The notes: a model not told the origin generated them from the sequence alone. DNA of 31,776 bases from BTRG01 sp036986275 (GCA_036986275.1 BTRG01000024.1:1-31776); one strand, 5' to 3'; numbered from the stretch's first letter, positions 14,258-23,910 are shown. A program made the numbers and translations.

Positions 14258-14700
14258 GTACTTTCTCCGTCAGCCAATAGTGCTACAGCTGCGCGGCCGC
14301 TCAAAAGGACTTGCCCTTCGGCGGTTATTTCAAAGGCATACATATAACTGTCTGCCCCACCGGCAAGACGCTGAGCCGACACTCGCAAATCAGCGTCGAT
14401 ATCATCCAGGGTTGCGCAATGAAACTCAACATTGCGCACACTGGCCAGATAGCCCTGTCGTGGCCTGGCACCGGGGTTATTCTCTCTATCGGTGAGCCCG
14501 CCATGCAAGGCCATAGCCTGGCCGGCATATTCCACACCTGTAACAACATTCAACTGTTGATTCCTTAGTAAAGGATTGTCCGGTTTTTGGTGCGATCGGG
14601 TATAGCAAACAATACTGTCCGTATCCCAGGACTCCAAGCGTTCCAGCAGACACATATCACCGTGGTGCGGAATCAGCTTCCGGATCTCATCCTGAGTCAT
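14254..14700 (-). CDS. Hotdog-fold 3-hydroxyacyl-ACP dehydratase, ApeP-type
   Basis: This 148-residue protein opens with IRKLIPHHGDMCLLERLESW. The pattern LIPHxG.M.LL (His12-His13) is that of ApeP-type dehydratases, and the hotdog helix is GVEYAGQAMALHGGL (about 55-69). It should remove water from the 3-hydroxyacyl-ACP made by the ketoreductase, giving the conjugated double bond. It overlaps by 4 nt with the genes on both sides (ATGA at each junction). Confidence 0.87.
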   Translation of the reverse strand: MTQDEIRKLIPHHGDMCLLERLESWDTDSIVCYTRSHQKPDNPLLRNQQLNVVTGVEYAGQAMALHGGLTDRENNPGARPRQGYLASVRNVEFHCATLDDIDADLRVSAQRLAGGADSYMYAFEITAEGQVLLSGRAAVALLADGEST

Positions 14701-15503
14701 AACAGCAACTCCACCTTGAGCGAGACAACAGTATCATCCAGATAGGGGATCATGACGTTGCTGGATACGCCCCTTGCCATCGCCGCCAGCAACGGCAGGC
14801 CCCTTGCCGCGGGATTTCCCAGGCGTAACGTATTTAACTGATCAGAGGCCAGCAGGGTTTCTGTATCGGCAACAATGCCGGTTTCTACTCGCGCCAGGGC
14901 CTGCTCGCCCTGTTGTCTGCTCAGGGCCAGGGCAATTCCGAAGTTGCACTCCATGGGCCGACACGTATTTAATGGTTCGGGCATCTTCACATCATGCACC
15001 ACCAGCATGGCATCATACTCATCGACAGCCAGTTGCGTCACCGCCTCCAGCCAACCGACGGCAAAAGATGCATCATATCCGGCAACGCTGGTGGATGGCG
15101 CCTGTGATTTAACGGCTATGCACCAGTAACCTGCCGGTGAGTTGGTAACGGAATTGTGGAACATGGTGGGAGACACCATGGGTTCATCCTGCACCACCGC
15201 TCCACATATAGTATGCGCGATATTGCCATCGCTGTCAGAAGTTGCAAAGACCGTGGCCAATTGCGATGCGTCTTTAATGGAATGTTCCGCCGCTTCAGCG
15301 GCCACCTTAACCGCCAGACGGATATAATCTCCCGTACGCCGTCGCACGGCAGGCACCAGCAACTCCGGCAACAACTTGGGTAACGCCTGCGGCTGGTACT
15401 CGCACTCACCACGCAATACCGCGCGACACTCATTCCAACTGGTCATTCCGGGACCAAAGACTCCAACACCATCTATATAAACAGGGAGCTTGTTATTATT
15501 CAT
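14697..15503 (-). CDS. Beta-ketoacyl synthase chain-length-factor-like protein, ApeC-type
   Basis: This 268-residue thiolase-fold protein is shorter than a ketosynthase and lacks the nucleophilic Cys; the corresponding region reads APSTSVAGYDASFAVGW. The segments VYIDGVGVFGPGMTSW, RRTGDYIRLAVKVAAEA and SPTMFHNSVTNSPAGYW are typical of the Ketoacyl-synt_2 family. In aryl polyene synthesis this protein (ApeC) pairs with the active ketosynthase (ApeO) and sets chain length. Its ATG follows the ketosynthase stop without a gap, consistent with a stoichiometric pair. Confidence 0.88.
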   Translation of the reverse strand: MNNNKLPVYIDGVGVFGPGMTSWNECRAVLRGECEYQPQALPKLLPELLVPAVRRRTGDYIRLAVKVAAEAAEHSIKDASQLATVFATSDSDGNIAHTICGAVVQDEPMVSPTMFHNSVTNSPAGYWCIAVKSQAPSTSVAGYDASFAVGWLEAVTQLAVDEYDAMLVVHDVKMPEPLNTCRPMECNFGIALALSRQQGEQALARVETGIVADTETLLASDQLNTLRLGNPAARGLPLLAAMARGVSSNVMIPYLDDTVVSLKVELLL

Positions 15504-16694
15504 TTATTCAATCCTCCCGAAAATCAAACTGCAATTACTGCCGCCAAAACCGAAGGAATTGCTCATGGTTGTTTGTAGTGCGGCCTCTTTGTTCCGCAGC
15601 AGGATCTGGCTGCTGAAATCCGGGTCCACAATCCCAGTATTGACGGTACCCGGGATAAAGCCGTCCACCATGGCCAACCAGCAAATAACAGCTTCTGTAA
15701 TCCCAGAAGTACCCAGTGTGTGGCCGGTAAAGCCCTTGGTAGCACTACATGGGGTCTTTGTTCCCAACACCCGGGTAATGGCCTTGTCTTCCATGGAATC
15801 ATTTACTACGCTGGCCGTGCCATGCATATTGATATAATCAATGGCTTCCGGTTTGACATGGGCACATTGCAAGGCACGCTCCATAGCCAGGGCCGCGCCC
15901 TCACCCTCCGGCTGAGGCGTGGACATGTGATAGGCATCAGAACTCTCGCCATATCCCAGCAATGCCAGGCCCGTATAATCCGGCGCACGGTCGGGCCACT
16001 CCAGCAAACAGAAGCCGGCGGCCTCACCAATAGAGATTCCGCTGCGATCGGGCGCACATGGCCGGCACGGCGTTGAGCTCACCAGTTCTAGCGACGAAAA
16101 ACCAAACAGGGTATTCATGGTCAGGCTATCGACACCACCGACGATAACGGCATCGCACAAACCGGTCGCCATAAAACGCCAGGCCGAGGCGAAGGCCTTG
16201 GCGGCAGAGGAACAGGCCGTGGACACCATGCTGGCCGGGCCTGTCAGCCGCAAATAATGTCTTACGAAATCCGTGGTGGCATACAAGTTGTGCGTTTCAA
16301 CGAAATTATAATCCTCGGGCAAGACCCCCGTTTCAGGATCGCGACGCGCATAGGCCAGTTCGGTCTGATGTATGCCGGATGTGCTGGTACCCAGGATCAC
16401 CCCTAAACGGTCAGCACCGTAGCGCATCCTGGCGCTTGCCACCGCCTCGACAAAATCATCTTGCATCAGAGCCGCTTGCGCCAAACGGTTATTACGACAA
16501 TCAAACGCCATCAGCTCGGCCGGCAAGACTATCGTCTCCAGGCCTTCCGCCATACCGGCATAGGTGTCCAGGCGTGGCTCAAAGGTACAGGGGGTCAAAC
16601 CGGAACGCTGTGCATGCAGGGCCTCGCGCATGGCGGCAACACCATGACCCAGCGCACTGACGGTTGTATAGGTTGTGATACGCAGTGGAGACAA
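15504..16694 (-). CDS. Beta-ketoacyl-ACP synthase (FabF-like), ApeO-type
   Basis: This 396-residue active ketosynthase has the nucleophile Cys161 in VSTACSSAAKAFASA, His291 in YINMHGTAS, and Lys320 and His325 in SATKGFTGHTLGTSG. The last segment NSFGFGGSNCSLIFG is typical of FabF-type enzymes. It condenses malonyl-ACP with the growing chain and pairs with the Cys-less partner encoded next to it. The start is a TTG at 16694, 18 nt after the exporter stop; I see no better in-frame start. Confidence 0.92.
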   Translation of the reverse strand: MSPLRITTYTTVSALGHGVAAMREALHAQRSGLTPCTFEPRLDTYAGMAEGLETIVLPAELMAFDCRNNRLAQAALMQDDFVEAVASARMRYGADRLGVILGTSTSGIHQTELAYARRDPETGVLPEDYNFVETHNLYATTDFVRHYLRLTGPASMVSTACSSAAKAFASAWRFMATGLCDAVIVGGVDSLTMNTLFGFSSLELVSSTPCRPCAPDRSGISIGEAAGFCLLEWPDRAPDYTGLALLGYGESSDAYHMSTPQPEGEGAALAMERALQCAHVKPEAIDYINMHGTASVVNDSMEDKAITRVLGTKTPCSATKGFTGHTLGTSGITEAVICWLAMVDGFIPGTVNTGIVDPDFSSQILLRNKEAALQTTMSNSFGFGGSNCSLIFGRIE

Positions 16695-16712
16695 AATAAT
16701 TGATACGAAAAG

Positions 16713-19058
16713 TTAGTGGGCCAGGGACCGTGGGCGTGCACCCGCGCCCCACACCAGACCCAGAATAAAGCACAGGCTTACGCCCACCCCGACAGTCAAT
16801 CCAATGGCCTTGAGTACGGGCGCACTCGAAAGGTTGAGGCTGCCAAAGACCAGCACGGTGGTCAACCAGGATTTCCACAGGGCTGGAAAAGTACTCTGCC
16901 ACTCATGTTCATGCCGGCGCAATCGATTAAAAAACAACGTGTAATCCAGGCCCAGGCCCACCACCAGCAATAAGGCGATCAGGTGAAACAAGGTCAGGCC
17001 GCCTTGCAACAGCACGATCAAGGCGACATCTATCAAAACGACAGCCACCGGTACACTCAACACGCGCAATGCCTCTGGCAGCGATCTGAGACCCAGAAAC
17101 AGCGTGACCAGAATCAGGAAAGCGCCGACGGATAACAGCCACAAGGCACGGTGTCGATAGCCACGCATCATGCCTGTCGTCTCTTCCCGCAACGCAATAA
17201 AGAGCATTTCCGGATCCTCACTGGCCATGTCTATCAGGGACGCAGGGATAGTCTCACCATAAAGCAACACCGGCGCTACCCATTGCCGTCCGTACTGGAA
17301 CAACAGGGTCCTTACACGTTCATTCAGTGGCGTATTCTGATAATCCTCCAACTCCAGTGGCGCTTGCTTGCGCGCCCGTTTAACCTCGCCCAGAAAGGAT
17401 TGAAAAATATCGGGCCGCAGGGCCAGCCCGGTCAATGCCTGCCGCAAGGCTACTTCAAGCTGTGCCGGTCCGGGCAAAACGGACAGGCGCTGCGCCTGCA
17501 CGGAACGACTGGGCAACAATGGAGCAATAGAACTGTAACCTGTTAACGCACCCGACTGTTGCCACTGTTTAAGCCGAATTTCCAGTGCCTCTGCACGTTG
17601 CAAAACCTGCTGCCGGCTATCGGCCAGCAACAACAACATATGGTTGGCATTCAGCGCATTCAGGTCCTGACGCAATTGCCTGTCCAGTTGCAACTGTTGT
17701 TCCGATACCGGGCTCAACTTTATCAGAGAGTCTTCCCAAATGGATTCACCCTGGTACAACATCCATCCCAAGGTAACGATCACCAATGCGATAAAACCCT
17801 TCTTCAGTTGCGGCAGATAGCTCGCGAACCGTAAAAAGACCTCTTGCGCCGCGTGCATGGTTTGAGGGAGTACAAACGAATCATTCATCAACATCGGTAA
17901 TACCCAGCGAGTCGTCAAGGCAGCAGCACCCAGACCCGCTACCGAGAAGATGCCCAGTTGCACCAGACCCGGGTAGCTGGAAAAAATCAACACCGAGAAA
18001 CCTATGATAGATGTCAAGACACCCAAACGCAGTGTTGGCCAGATGCGTGCAAAACGTTGCTGCACGGTGCCACTCTTCACCACCAGGTGACTGAAAAAGT
18101 GCATGGGGTAATCCACCGCCACACCAATCAGGGTGCTGCCAAAAGCCAAGGTAATCCCGTGTATGGAACCAAAGTACAGGCTGACGGTTGCAATACCCAC
18201 GACGATGCCGGTGAGTAATGGAATGGCGCTGAACAATGTCGCTTGCCAGGAACGAAAGGCAATAAACAAAAAAATTATTACAAGCACGGTGGCCAGGATA
18301 GACAGTACCTGAACATCGCCTCGTATGGCATTGCGGGTATTCACGCCTATCACGACAGGCCCTGTCATACGCAATCGCAAACTATTGCCTGCCAGTTTAT
18401 CAAAACTGGATGATATAAAATCGATTGCCAATTGCTGTGCATCGAGATTGGCGACATCACCACGCAACATGGCCAGCAACAAGGAACGCCGACCATCTTG
18501 CGATACAAAAACACCTTGCGCCTTATGTATCTCACCCGGGGGCTGCCAAAGTCGGGCAACTGTCAGCAGTTCACCTGTAGGGTCCTGCTTGAGCAGTTTC
18601 TTTAGCCTCGGCGTCAGTCCTGTCGCCAGTTCATCTTGTCTCAACCCTAACTGCTGTCGTAGACCATTTACCGTAAAATTATGTGCAACATCAGGTGATA
18701 ATACATAACGATATTTAAACAATAGACTTTCCGCGGTATCCGGCAACCTGGCCTGGCCGTTACTAACCAATACAAAATAATCACTACTGCGCAATCGACG
18801 GGCCAGGGCCTTGTTGGCCTTCACCAACTCAACCATAGTAACATCTTCATTCCTTCCTTCAATTGAAATGAGTACGGATTTACCGTTAAGCCCACGTTTC
18901 ATTTGATAACTTAACAGGGTCTGTGCCTGGCTGGCGCCATCAGGCAAGAACAAACTCATGTCACTGGTGATATGTAAACGTTGCGTCACCATAAACAGTG
19001 CAACCGCCATAAGCAGTGTATATATTGCAAGCGGCAGCGACTGTCTGGGAAGATTCAT
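16713..19058 (-). CDS. MMPL/RND-superfamily exporter, ApeM-type
   Basis: This 781-residue inner-membrane protein has the duplicated MMPL layout. One N-terminal helix (about 9-27) is followed by a periplasmic domain and five helices starting near IRGDVQVLSILATVLVIIF; the same pattern is then repeated in the C-terminal half. The proton-relay motifs are visible in both halves as GVAVDYPMHFF and VGLGLDYTLFFNRL. In aryl polyene loci this exporter is thought to move the lipid-like product toward the outer membrane together with a LolA-like carrier. Its ATG overlaps the stop of the LolA-like gene by 4 nt. Confidence 0.92.
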   Translation of the reverse strand: MNLPRQSLPLAIYTLLMAVALFMVTQRLHITSDMSLFLPDGASQAQTLLSYQMKRGLNGKSVLISIEGRNEDVTMVELVKANKALARRLRSSDYFVLVSNGQARLPDTAESLLFKYRYVLSPDVAHNFTVNGLRQQLGLRQDELATGLTPRLKKLLKQDPTGELLTVARLWQPPGEIHKAQGVFVSQDGRRSLLLAMLRGDVANLDAQQLAIDFISSSFDKLAGNSLRLRMTGPVVIGVNTRNAIRGDVQVLSILATVLVIIFLFIAFRSWQATLFSAIPLLTGIVVGIATVSLYFGSIHGITLAFGSTLIGVAVDYPMHFFSHLVVKSGTVQQRFARIWPTLRLGVLTSIIGFSVLIFSSYPGLVQLGIFSVAGLGAAALTTRWVLPMLMNDSFVLPQTMHAAQEVFLRFASYLPQLKKGFIALVIVTLGWMLYQGESIWEDSLIKLSPVSEQQLQLDRQLRQDLNALNANHMLLLLADSRQQVLQRAEALEIRLKQWQQSGALTGYSSIAPLLPSRSVQAQRLSVLPGPAQLEVALRQALTGLALRPDIFQSFLGEVKRARKQAPLELEDYQNTPLNERVRTLLFQYGRQWVAPVLLYGETIPASLIDMASEDPEMLFIALREETTGMMRGYRHRALWLLSVGAFLILVTLFLGLRSLPEALRVLSVPVAVVLIDVALIVLLQGGLTLFHLIALLLVVGLGLDYTLFFNRLRRHEHEWQSTFPALWKSWLTTVLVFGSLNLSSAPVLKAIGLTVGVGVSLCFILGLVWGAGARPRSLAH

Positions 19059-19663
19059 GGGCGAGGGTTTATCACCATCACGGAGCGGTCGCCCTCTTTC
19101 TCGATAATTTCAACTCGTAACACATGCTGTGCATCACCGGAAAGCTTCATGGCCTCAATCACATCGGCCAGGGTTTCATCATTCTCGGGGTCATCTTCAG
19201 GCCTGGGGGTTAACAATAAATGCCACTTGCGGTATGTGCCGGATAATTCCAAAGTAAACAATTTCTCCAGCTGTGCCTGATCACCCGCCATGGTCGCACG
19301 CAGACCCTGCGTGAGTGCCGCCATTATCGGGAAACCTTCCAGCGAAATCACATGCTTGACACGTTTGCCTTGTTCATTGCGCTCTACCGTCAGGGTGTCA
19401 CCCTTGATAATAAAACGCTGGTCCCGCGGCGTCTGTACATGCTTTTCCAGATAGTCCGGCTTTTTGTAGCGTAACATACCCCTGAATACCAAGGGCCTGG
19501 TCAGCAACTCGCTGTAACGCCGCTCGGTAAATGTCTGCTCGGCGTGTTGTGTTATTGCCAATGCCGACATCAATGACTCGATTGTCATCTCTCCGGCATA
19601 GACCATCCCACCACCCCAGATCAGACCAACATATATATTGATAAATATGATGAACGATTTCAT
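19055..19663 (-). CDS. LolA-like periplasmic carrier protein
   Basis: This 202-residue protein has a signal peptide (residues 1 to about 23, ending MVYAG). The mature part shows the LolA fold pattern: QTFTERRYSELLTRPLVFRG, LRYKKPDYLEKHV, FIIKGDTLTVERNEQGKRV and LEKLFTLELSGTYRKWHLLL. LolA-like proteins carry hydrophobic cargo in a half-barrel across the periplasm. It lies directly before the MMPL exporter, as in aryl polyene clusters, so a polyene or acyl-chain cargo is more likely than lipoproteins. It is not the housekeeping LolA, because there is no ftsK or rarA context. Confidence 0.87.
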   Translation of the reverse strand: MKSFIIFINIYVGLIWGGGMVYAGEMTIESLMSALAITQHAEQTFTERRYSELLTRPLVFRGMLRYKKPDYLEKHVQTPRDQRFIIKGDTLTVERNEQGKRVKHVISLEGFPIMAALTQGLRATMAGDQAQLEKLFTLELSGTYRKWHLLLTPRPEDDPENDETLADVIEAMKLSGDAQHVLRVEIIEKEGDRSVMVINPRP

Positions 19664-19669
19664 AGCGGT

Positions 19670-20572
19670 TTATTTCTTGCCGGGTAGTTTCCAGAAATCA
19701 AAAAAATTAAACCAATTATATGGTGCCCGATGACAATAGTCCTCCAACTTGGTGGCAAAACACTGCACGGCATCCTGCAAGTCCTGTTGCCTGTGCTTAC
19801 GGTTTAGCACTACCCTGTCCGAGAATAACTCAAAATGTACTTCGTATTTATTGCCGCCCCGATAGAGCCCGAAAAATATGACCACCGGCACAGCCAGTGC
19901 CGCCGCGGCTTGAATAGGCCCTACCGGAAAACAGGCCTTTTTGCCCAGGAAATCCACGGTTACAGTATTCTCATTCGATGTGACACGGTCACCTAAAATG
20001 GCGAGTGTTTCGCCCCTGCCCAGTCTTTCCTTGGCCCGCAACAGGCTATCCATGCCTCCTATGGGCAGGACCTTAACATGCAGATTGCAGCCTATGCTTT
20101 CTACTACACGCTTGATCTTCTGAGCATTGGCTTCATACATCATCATATTAATCGTCAGTCCCCACTTACGGGCACCACTTAAGCGCATCAAATCAAAGCT
20201 GCCCAAGTGCGCCCCCAGAAACAGGCAGCCACGTCCCTGGTCTATGGCGTCACGCACCACATCGATGCCATACTTGTTGATCTCGAACAAGTGGTTGCGC
20301 CCGGACAGGAAGAATGCCCGATCCAGCAAGGTACTGGCAAAATAATAAAAATGACGGAAACTGTCACACCAAGTGGAAGGTCGGCCCAGTACACGCGACA
20401 AATATTCGCGTGAAGCCCTGCGTCCCCTGGGCATAAAGGACATAAAGTACAGACAGATCGGGTATAACACCAAACGACCTGCACGGCGACCCAGCAATAG
20501 CGAGAAACCGGCGATCAGGCGCATACCCAACACCGTGCCGCGTTCCTGTTGTTGTAGCCATGCCTGCTTCAC
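19670..20572 (-). CDS. LpxL/HtrB-type lysophospholipid acyltransferase family protein
   Basis: This 300-residue acyltransferase has the H-x4-D motif His122-Asp127 in LGAHLGSFDLMR and the later ERLGRGETLAILGDR segment typical of LpxL/LpxM and glycolipid acyltransferases. An N-terminal amphipathic or membrane region lies around residues 15-45. In aryl polyene clusters an acyltransferase attaches the chain to a lipid or sugar anchor, which is its likely role here. It starts with GTG, overlapping the stop of the dehydratase gene (GTGA). Confidence 0.88.
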   Translation of the reverse strand: MKQAWLQQQERGTVLGMRLIAGFSLLLGRRAGRLVLYPICLYFMSFMPRGRRASREYLSRVLGRPSTWCDSFRHFYYFASTLLDRAFFLSGRNHLFEINKYGIDVVRDAIDQGRGCLFLGAHLGSFDLMRLSGARKWGLTINMMMYEANAQKIKRVVESIGCNLHVKVLPIGGMDSLLRAKERLGRGETLAILGDRVTSNENTVTVDFLGKKACFPVGPIQAAAALAVPVVIFFGLYRGGNKYEVHFELFSDRVVLNRKHRQQDLQDAVQCFATKLEDYCHRAPYNWFNFFDFWKLPGKK

Positions 20573-20886
20573 GTCTTAAGATTTATCCTGAACTTTAATG
20601 AACCGATTACAGCCTTCTCACCCCGCAGAAGCAAAAGAAAATTAACTACGCCTTCGGATTTGGTGGTGTATTCAATAGTGAATTCCTGCTCGGGCAGAAC
20701 GGAGGCAAGAAACTTGACGTGGGGCATGGCCAGCACTTCCACCGGTTTACCGACAAAACCTGACAAACCGGCAATCACTTCATCCAGCAATACTACCCCG
20801 GGAACAATGGGATTACCGGGAAAGTGTCCGGCGAGCGAGGGATGAGTGGCTGAAATAATCACGCGAAGTGTGTGTTCACCCACCAA
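20569..20886 (-). CDS. FabZ/ApeI-type hotdog dehydratase
   Basis: This protein of about 105 residues has the FabZ-like active-site segment HFPGNPIVPGVVLLDEVIAG with His21. At the position aligned with the FabZ catalytic Glu there is Asp, with Glu next to it, as I would expect for ApeI-like proteins. It is likely the second dehydratase of the pathway. The start is TTG (20886) or GTG (20883), only a few bases after the TAG of the oxidoreductase remnant, so it probably depends on that gene for translation. Confidence 0.82.
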   Translation of the reverse strand: MVGEHTLRVIISATHPSLAGHFPGNPIVPGVVLLDEVIAGLSGFVGKPVEVLAMPHVKFLASVLPEQEFTIEYTTKSEGVVNFLLLLRGEKAVIGSLKFRINLKT

Positions 20887-20887
20887 A

Positions 20888-21181
20888 CTATAGCGGCCGT
20901 TTCCGTATCAGCGATCGGCCGCCACGACGAATATACTTGCATCGTAAACGGTGTATGGTAACAAAGGTAAACATCAGCCAGATGCGCAACTTCAAGCTCC
21001 ACATATATTGGGTATAGTGAGGCAACAGGGATTCACCGATACGGAAGCGTGGAAATTGTTCGCGCTCACACATTACAACCTTGAGACCGGCTTGGGCGAA
21101 ATAGGTAGCGGTACAGCCCCCGGCGCCGGCGCCTATGATGGCAACATCGACCTGGATTCGATTTGATGGATTCACTGACAT
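20888..21181 (-). pseudogene. FAD-dependent oxidoreductase (halogenase-like) with large in-frame internal deletion
   Basis: From the ATG at 21181 there is a normal flavoprotein N-terminus: VDVAIIGAGAGGCTATYFAQ (the GxGxxG FAD-binding motif), then CEREQFPRFRIGESLLPHY, the signature of tryptophan-halogenase/geranylgeranyl-reductase-like flavoenzymes. After about 54 residues the protein jumps to a basic tail, IHRLRCKYIRRGGRSLIRKR, which looks like the natural C-terminus. Full-length relatives have several hundred residues, so most of the enzyme is gone, but the frame is kept and the next gene still follows at once. It heads the leftward arm. The short product cannot be a working enzyme; an assembly deletion must be excluded. 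Confidence 0.7.
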
Positions 21182-21360
21182 GATAATAACTGGATGGATT
21201 TCTTGGTGCTCATCACTTACTGGCCGCGCATTATCCGTGATTGCACCCTTCCGCATCAAGAGCAATCACACATAAGAAAGCTCAATGGTAGGCATACAGG
21301 TAAAACCTGATATTCTCCAACCGTACCCGGCCACAGGATTACCTGAACAAATCATTCACC

Positions 21361-22326
21361 TTGGACTATCACAACGACTTTATCGCCATTTCCGGGGTCA
21401 GCAAAACCTATCCCAACACTGACACCCCGGCCGTACGCAATATTTCCCTGTCAATTCGCCGGGGCAGTATCTTTGGCCTGCTGGGCCCCAATGGCGCCGG
21501 CAAGACCACGTTGCTATCCATGCTCAGCGGCCTGCTGCACCAGGACTCGGGCAACATCGTTGTGGATGGACTGGATACTCAGGACAACATGGCGGCCATT
21601 AAATCCCGCCTCGGTCTGGTGCCCCAGGACCTGGCGCTCTATCCCAGCCTCACGGCCCACGAGAATCTGGCTTTCTTTGGCAGCATGCAGGGACTGACGG
21701 GCGATATGCTGCAAACACGCATAGACGCATGCCTGCGATTGTCCAAACTGGAAGATCGCGCCCATCAGCGCGTGAACTCATACTCCGGTGGGCTCAAGCG
21801 CCGGCTCAATCTGGCTGTCGGTCTTATCCATCAACCCCAGCTGCTTATCCTGGACGAACCGACGGTGGGCATAGACCCGCAGTCACGGAATTTCATATAT
21901 GACAGTCTGACACACCTGAACGAAGCCGGGATGACAATTATCTACACCACACACTACATGGAAGAAGTGGAACAGCTCTGTGATGACATTGCCATCATGG
22001 ACCAGGGTCAGGTCATCGCCAATGGCACACTGGACGAACTGCTGGCACACGGTAGTGCCCGCGACACCAGCCATAGTATCCACCTGCGCACCGAGCAGGA
22101 CATTCCCAGTAATATTCTCGAAACCCTGCGCCGACATGAGGCCGTGGAACAACTGAACAGCAACACACGCAGCCTGCACATCACCAGCCATAATGCCGAA
22201 CAGATCCTGCACGACACCCTGGAACTGTTTAGGCGCAAGAACATCACGCTGCGCTCGATAAATTATGGCGCCGCCAATTTGGAACAACTGTTCCTGCAAT
22301 TGACCGGCGCCAGCCTGCGAGATTGA
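21361..22326 (+). CDS. ABC transporter ATP-binding protein
   Basis: This 321-residue ABC-2-type ATPase has Walker A GPNGAGKTT (residues 42-50), the Q-loop Gln89, the signature YSGGLKRR (141-148), Walker B LLILDEP (161-167) and the H-loop His in YTTHYMEE. A C-terminal extension of about 90 residues ends in AANLEQLFLQLTG, the usual end of DrrA/CcmA-like proteins. It pairs with the permease 2 nt downstream. The start is a TTG at 21361 with no strong ribosome site. It is the first gene of the rightward arm, divergent from the oxidoreductase remnant. The likely role is export of the polyene product or an intermediate (inference). Confidence 0.93.
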   Translation: MDYHNDFIAISGVSKTYPNTDTPAVRNISLSIRRGSIFGLLGPNGAGKTTLLSMLSGLLHQDSGNIVVDGLDTQDNMAAIKSRLGLVPQDLALYPSLTAHENLAFFGSMQGLTGDMLQTRIDACLRLSKLEDRAHQRVNSYSGGLKRRLNLAVGLIHQPQLLILDEPTVGIDPQSRNFIYDSLTHLNEAGMTIIYTTHYMEEVEQLCDDIAIMDQGQVIANGTLDELLAHGSARDTSHSIHLRTEQDIPSNILETLRRHEAVEQLNSNTRSLHITSHNAEQILHDTLELFRRKNITLRSINYGAANLEQLFLQLTGASLRD

Positions 22327-22328
22327 TT

Positions 22329-23594
22329 ATGACCGTACAGACACATCAAATCCTCGCTGCCGCCAGGAAGGAATTCCACTTGGTCCTGCGCGATCGCGAG
22401 GCCCTGGCCACATTGTTTCTGCTGCCAGCCATGTTTGTGCTCATCATGTCGCTGGCGCTGCAAGATGCCTTTAATGAGCGCGCCGGCGTACGCTTCTCGA
22501 TGCTGGTGGTAAACCAGGACGACGGTCGCACGGGCAAGGCCTTGTTGAAATTCTTTGACGACCATGCCTCTTTCGAGGTCACTACGGGCGATAATCCTGA
22601 CGCCATTGGCGACGCCGTGCGCACCGGTCAATACCAGTTCGCCCTGCACATCCCGCCACAGGCCTCGGCACTGGGCAGGCTGCGTGCTCAGCAGCAACTG
22701 GGACTGGTGACAAAAACCGCCCGCCCGCAGCCGCGCATTGCCATACGATTTTTTGCCGATCCGACCCTGCGCGCCGACTACCGCTTGCTGATGGTCAACG
22801 CCATTAACAATGCCTTGCAAGGCGCCGAGGCGCGTATCCTGATGAAGGCCTATAGTGCCCTGGCCACCACATTGGGTGCACCGCCCGGTAGCGTGCCACG
22901 CAAGGTTACGCGTCTATTTCAAGAGGTCACCGACCCCTACAACGTCAACAAGGAACATCGCGATCATGTGCCGACCTCGGTACAACAGAACGCCCCGGGC
23001 TGGGGCCTGCTGGCCATGTTCTTCCTGGTTGTACCACTGGCCGGGACGCTGGTACACGAACGCATGGAGGGCAATCTCACCCGCCTGCAAACCATGTCGG
23101 CGCCCATCTCATTGTTGTTGCTGGGCAAAATGGCGCCCTACTTCATCATCAATCAGATCCAGTTCGGACTCATACTGTTGGAAGGCATCTACCTGCTACC
23201 GCTGTTTGGCGGCGAGGCCCTGACCCTGGGCGCCCACCCCTGGGCCATAGTCCCGCTGACTTTCGCCATCAGCTTTGCCGCTATCGGTTATGGCCTGCTG
23301 GTCGCCGCCTTTTGCCGCACCCCAGAACAGGCCACGGTTTTTGGCGCCACATCCGTATTAATCCTCGGTGCACTCGGCGGCATCATGGTGCCCAAGGTAA
23401 TCATGCCTCCCACCATGCAGGCACTGACGAACATCTCACCCATGTCCTGGGGCCTGGACGGCTTTCTGGAAGTCTTTGTGCGCGATGAGAATGTCATGGC
23501 CATATTGGACAACACCGCAGCCCTGGTCGTATTCGGGATCGTCTGCCTGGGAACGGGTATACTACACTTCCATCGCAAACTGGCGCATGCCTGA
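22329..23594 (+). CDS. ABC-2-type transporter permease
   Basis: This 421-residue permease has one N-terminal helix (about 25-45) and a large extracytoplasmic domain (about 50-220). Five more helices (about 224-243, 268-292, 303-327, 336-356, 396-413) follow. This is the layout of ABC2_membrane_3 proteins that handle drugs or lipids. The motif LVHERMEGNLTRLQTMSAP after the second helix is the typical elbow region. The ATG at 22329 is preferred over an overlapping TTG six bases earlier. It is translationally coupled to the ATPase and followed 33 nt later by the ACP gene. Confidence 0.92.
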   Translation: MTVQTHQILAAARKEFHLVLRDREALATLFLLPAMFVLIMSLALQDAFNERAGVRFSMLVVNQDDGRTGKALLKFFDDHASFEVTTGDNPDAIGDAVRTGQYQFALHIPPQASALGRLRAQQQLGLVTKTARPQPRIAIRFFADPTLRADYRLLMVNAINNALQGAEARILMKAYSALATTLGAPPGSVPRKVTRLFQEVTDPYNVNKEHRDHVPTSVQQNAPGWGLLAMFFLVVPLAGTLVHERMEGNLTRLQTMSAPISLLLLGKMAPYFIINQIQFGLILLEGIYLLPLFGGEALTLGAHPWAIVPLTFAISFAAIGYGLLVAAFCRTPEQATVFGATSVLILGALGGIMVPKVIMPPTMQALTNISPMSWGLDGFLEVFVRDENVMAILDNTAALVVFGIVCLGTGILHFHRKLAHA

Positions 23595-23627
23595 CACACT
23601 TAATAATTGTAATACTCGGTATACCCC

Positions 23628-23903
23628 ATGCAACCCGGCTCACAAGACGACGCATTAAAACAAGAACTGAAAAAACTTATCATCATCGCCAGCGAACGTG
23701 ACAGCGATCCCATGGATATTACGGACAACGAAACATTGATTGGTTTTAGCTCCAGGCTGAATCTGGATTCACTGGACGTATTGCAAATCAATGTCGCTAT
23801 TGCCAATCACTTCGGCGTCCGCATTGATGACAGTAAGCATGCCCGTCGTGTCATGAAAAACATCAACAGCCTGGCCGATTTCATACAACCGGGCGACGAC
23901 TAA
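23628..23903 (+). CDS. Acyl carrier protein
   Basis: This 91-residue ACP has the phosphopantetheine site Ser48 in NLDSLDVLQINVAIANHFGV and four helices in the usual order. It is acidic at the N-terminus and carries the growing chain as a thioester. It is the only ACP in the window, so both ketosynthase pairs may use it, or the leftward arm borrows another ACP. It lies 7 nt before the ketosynthase gene. Confidence 0.93.
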   Translation: MQPGSQDDALKQELKKLIIIASERDSDPMDITDNETLIGFSSRLNLDSLDVLQINVAIANHFGVRIDDSKHARRVMKNINSLADFIQPGDD

Positions 23904-23910
23904 CCCGACC

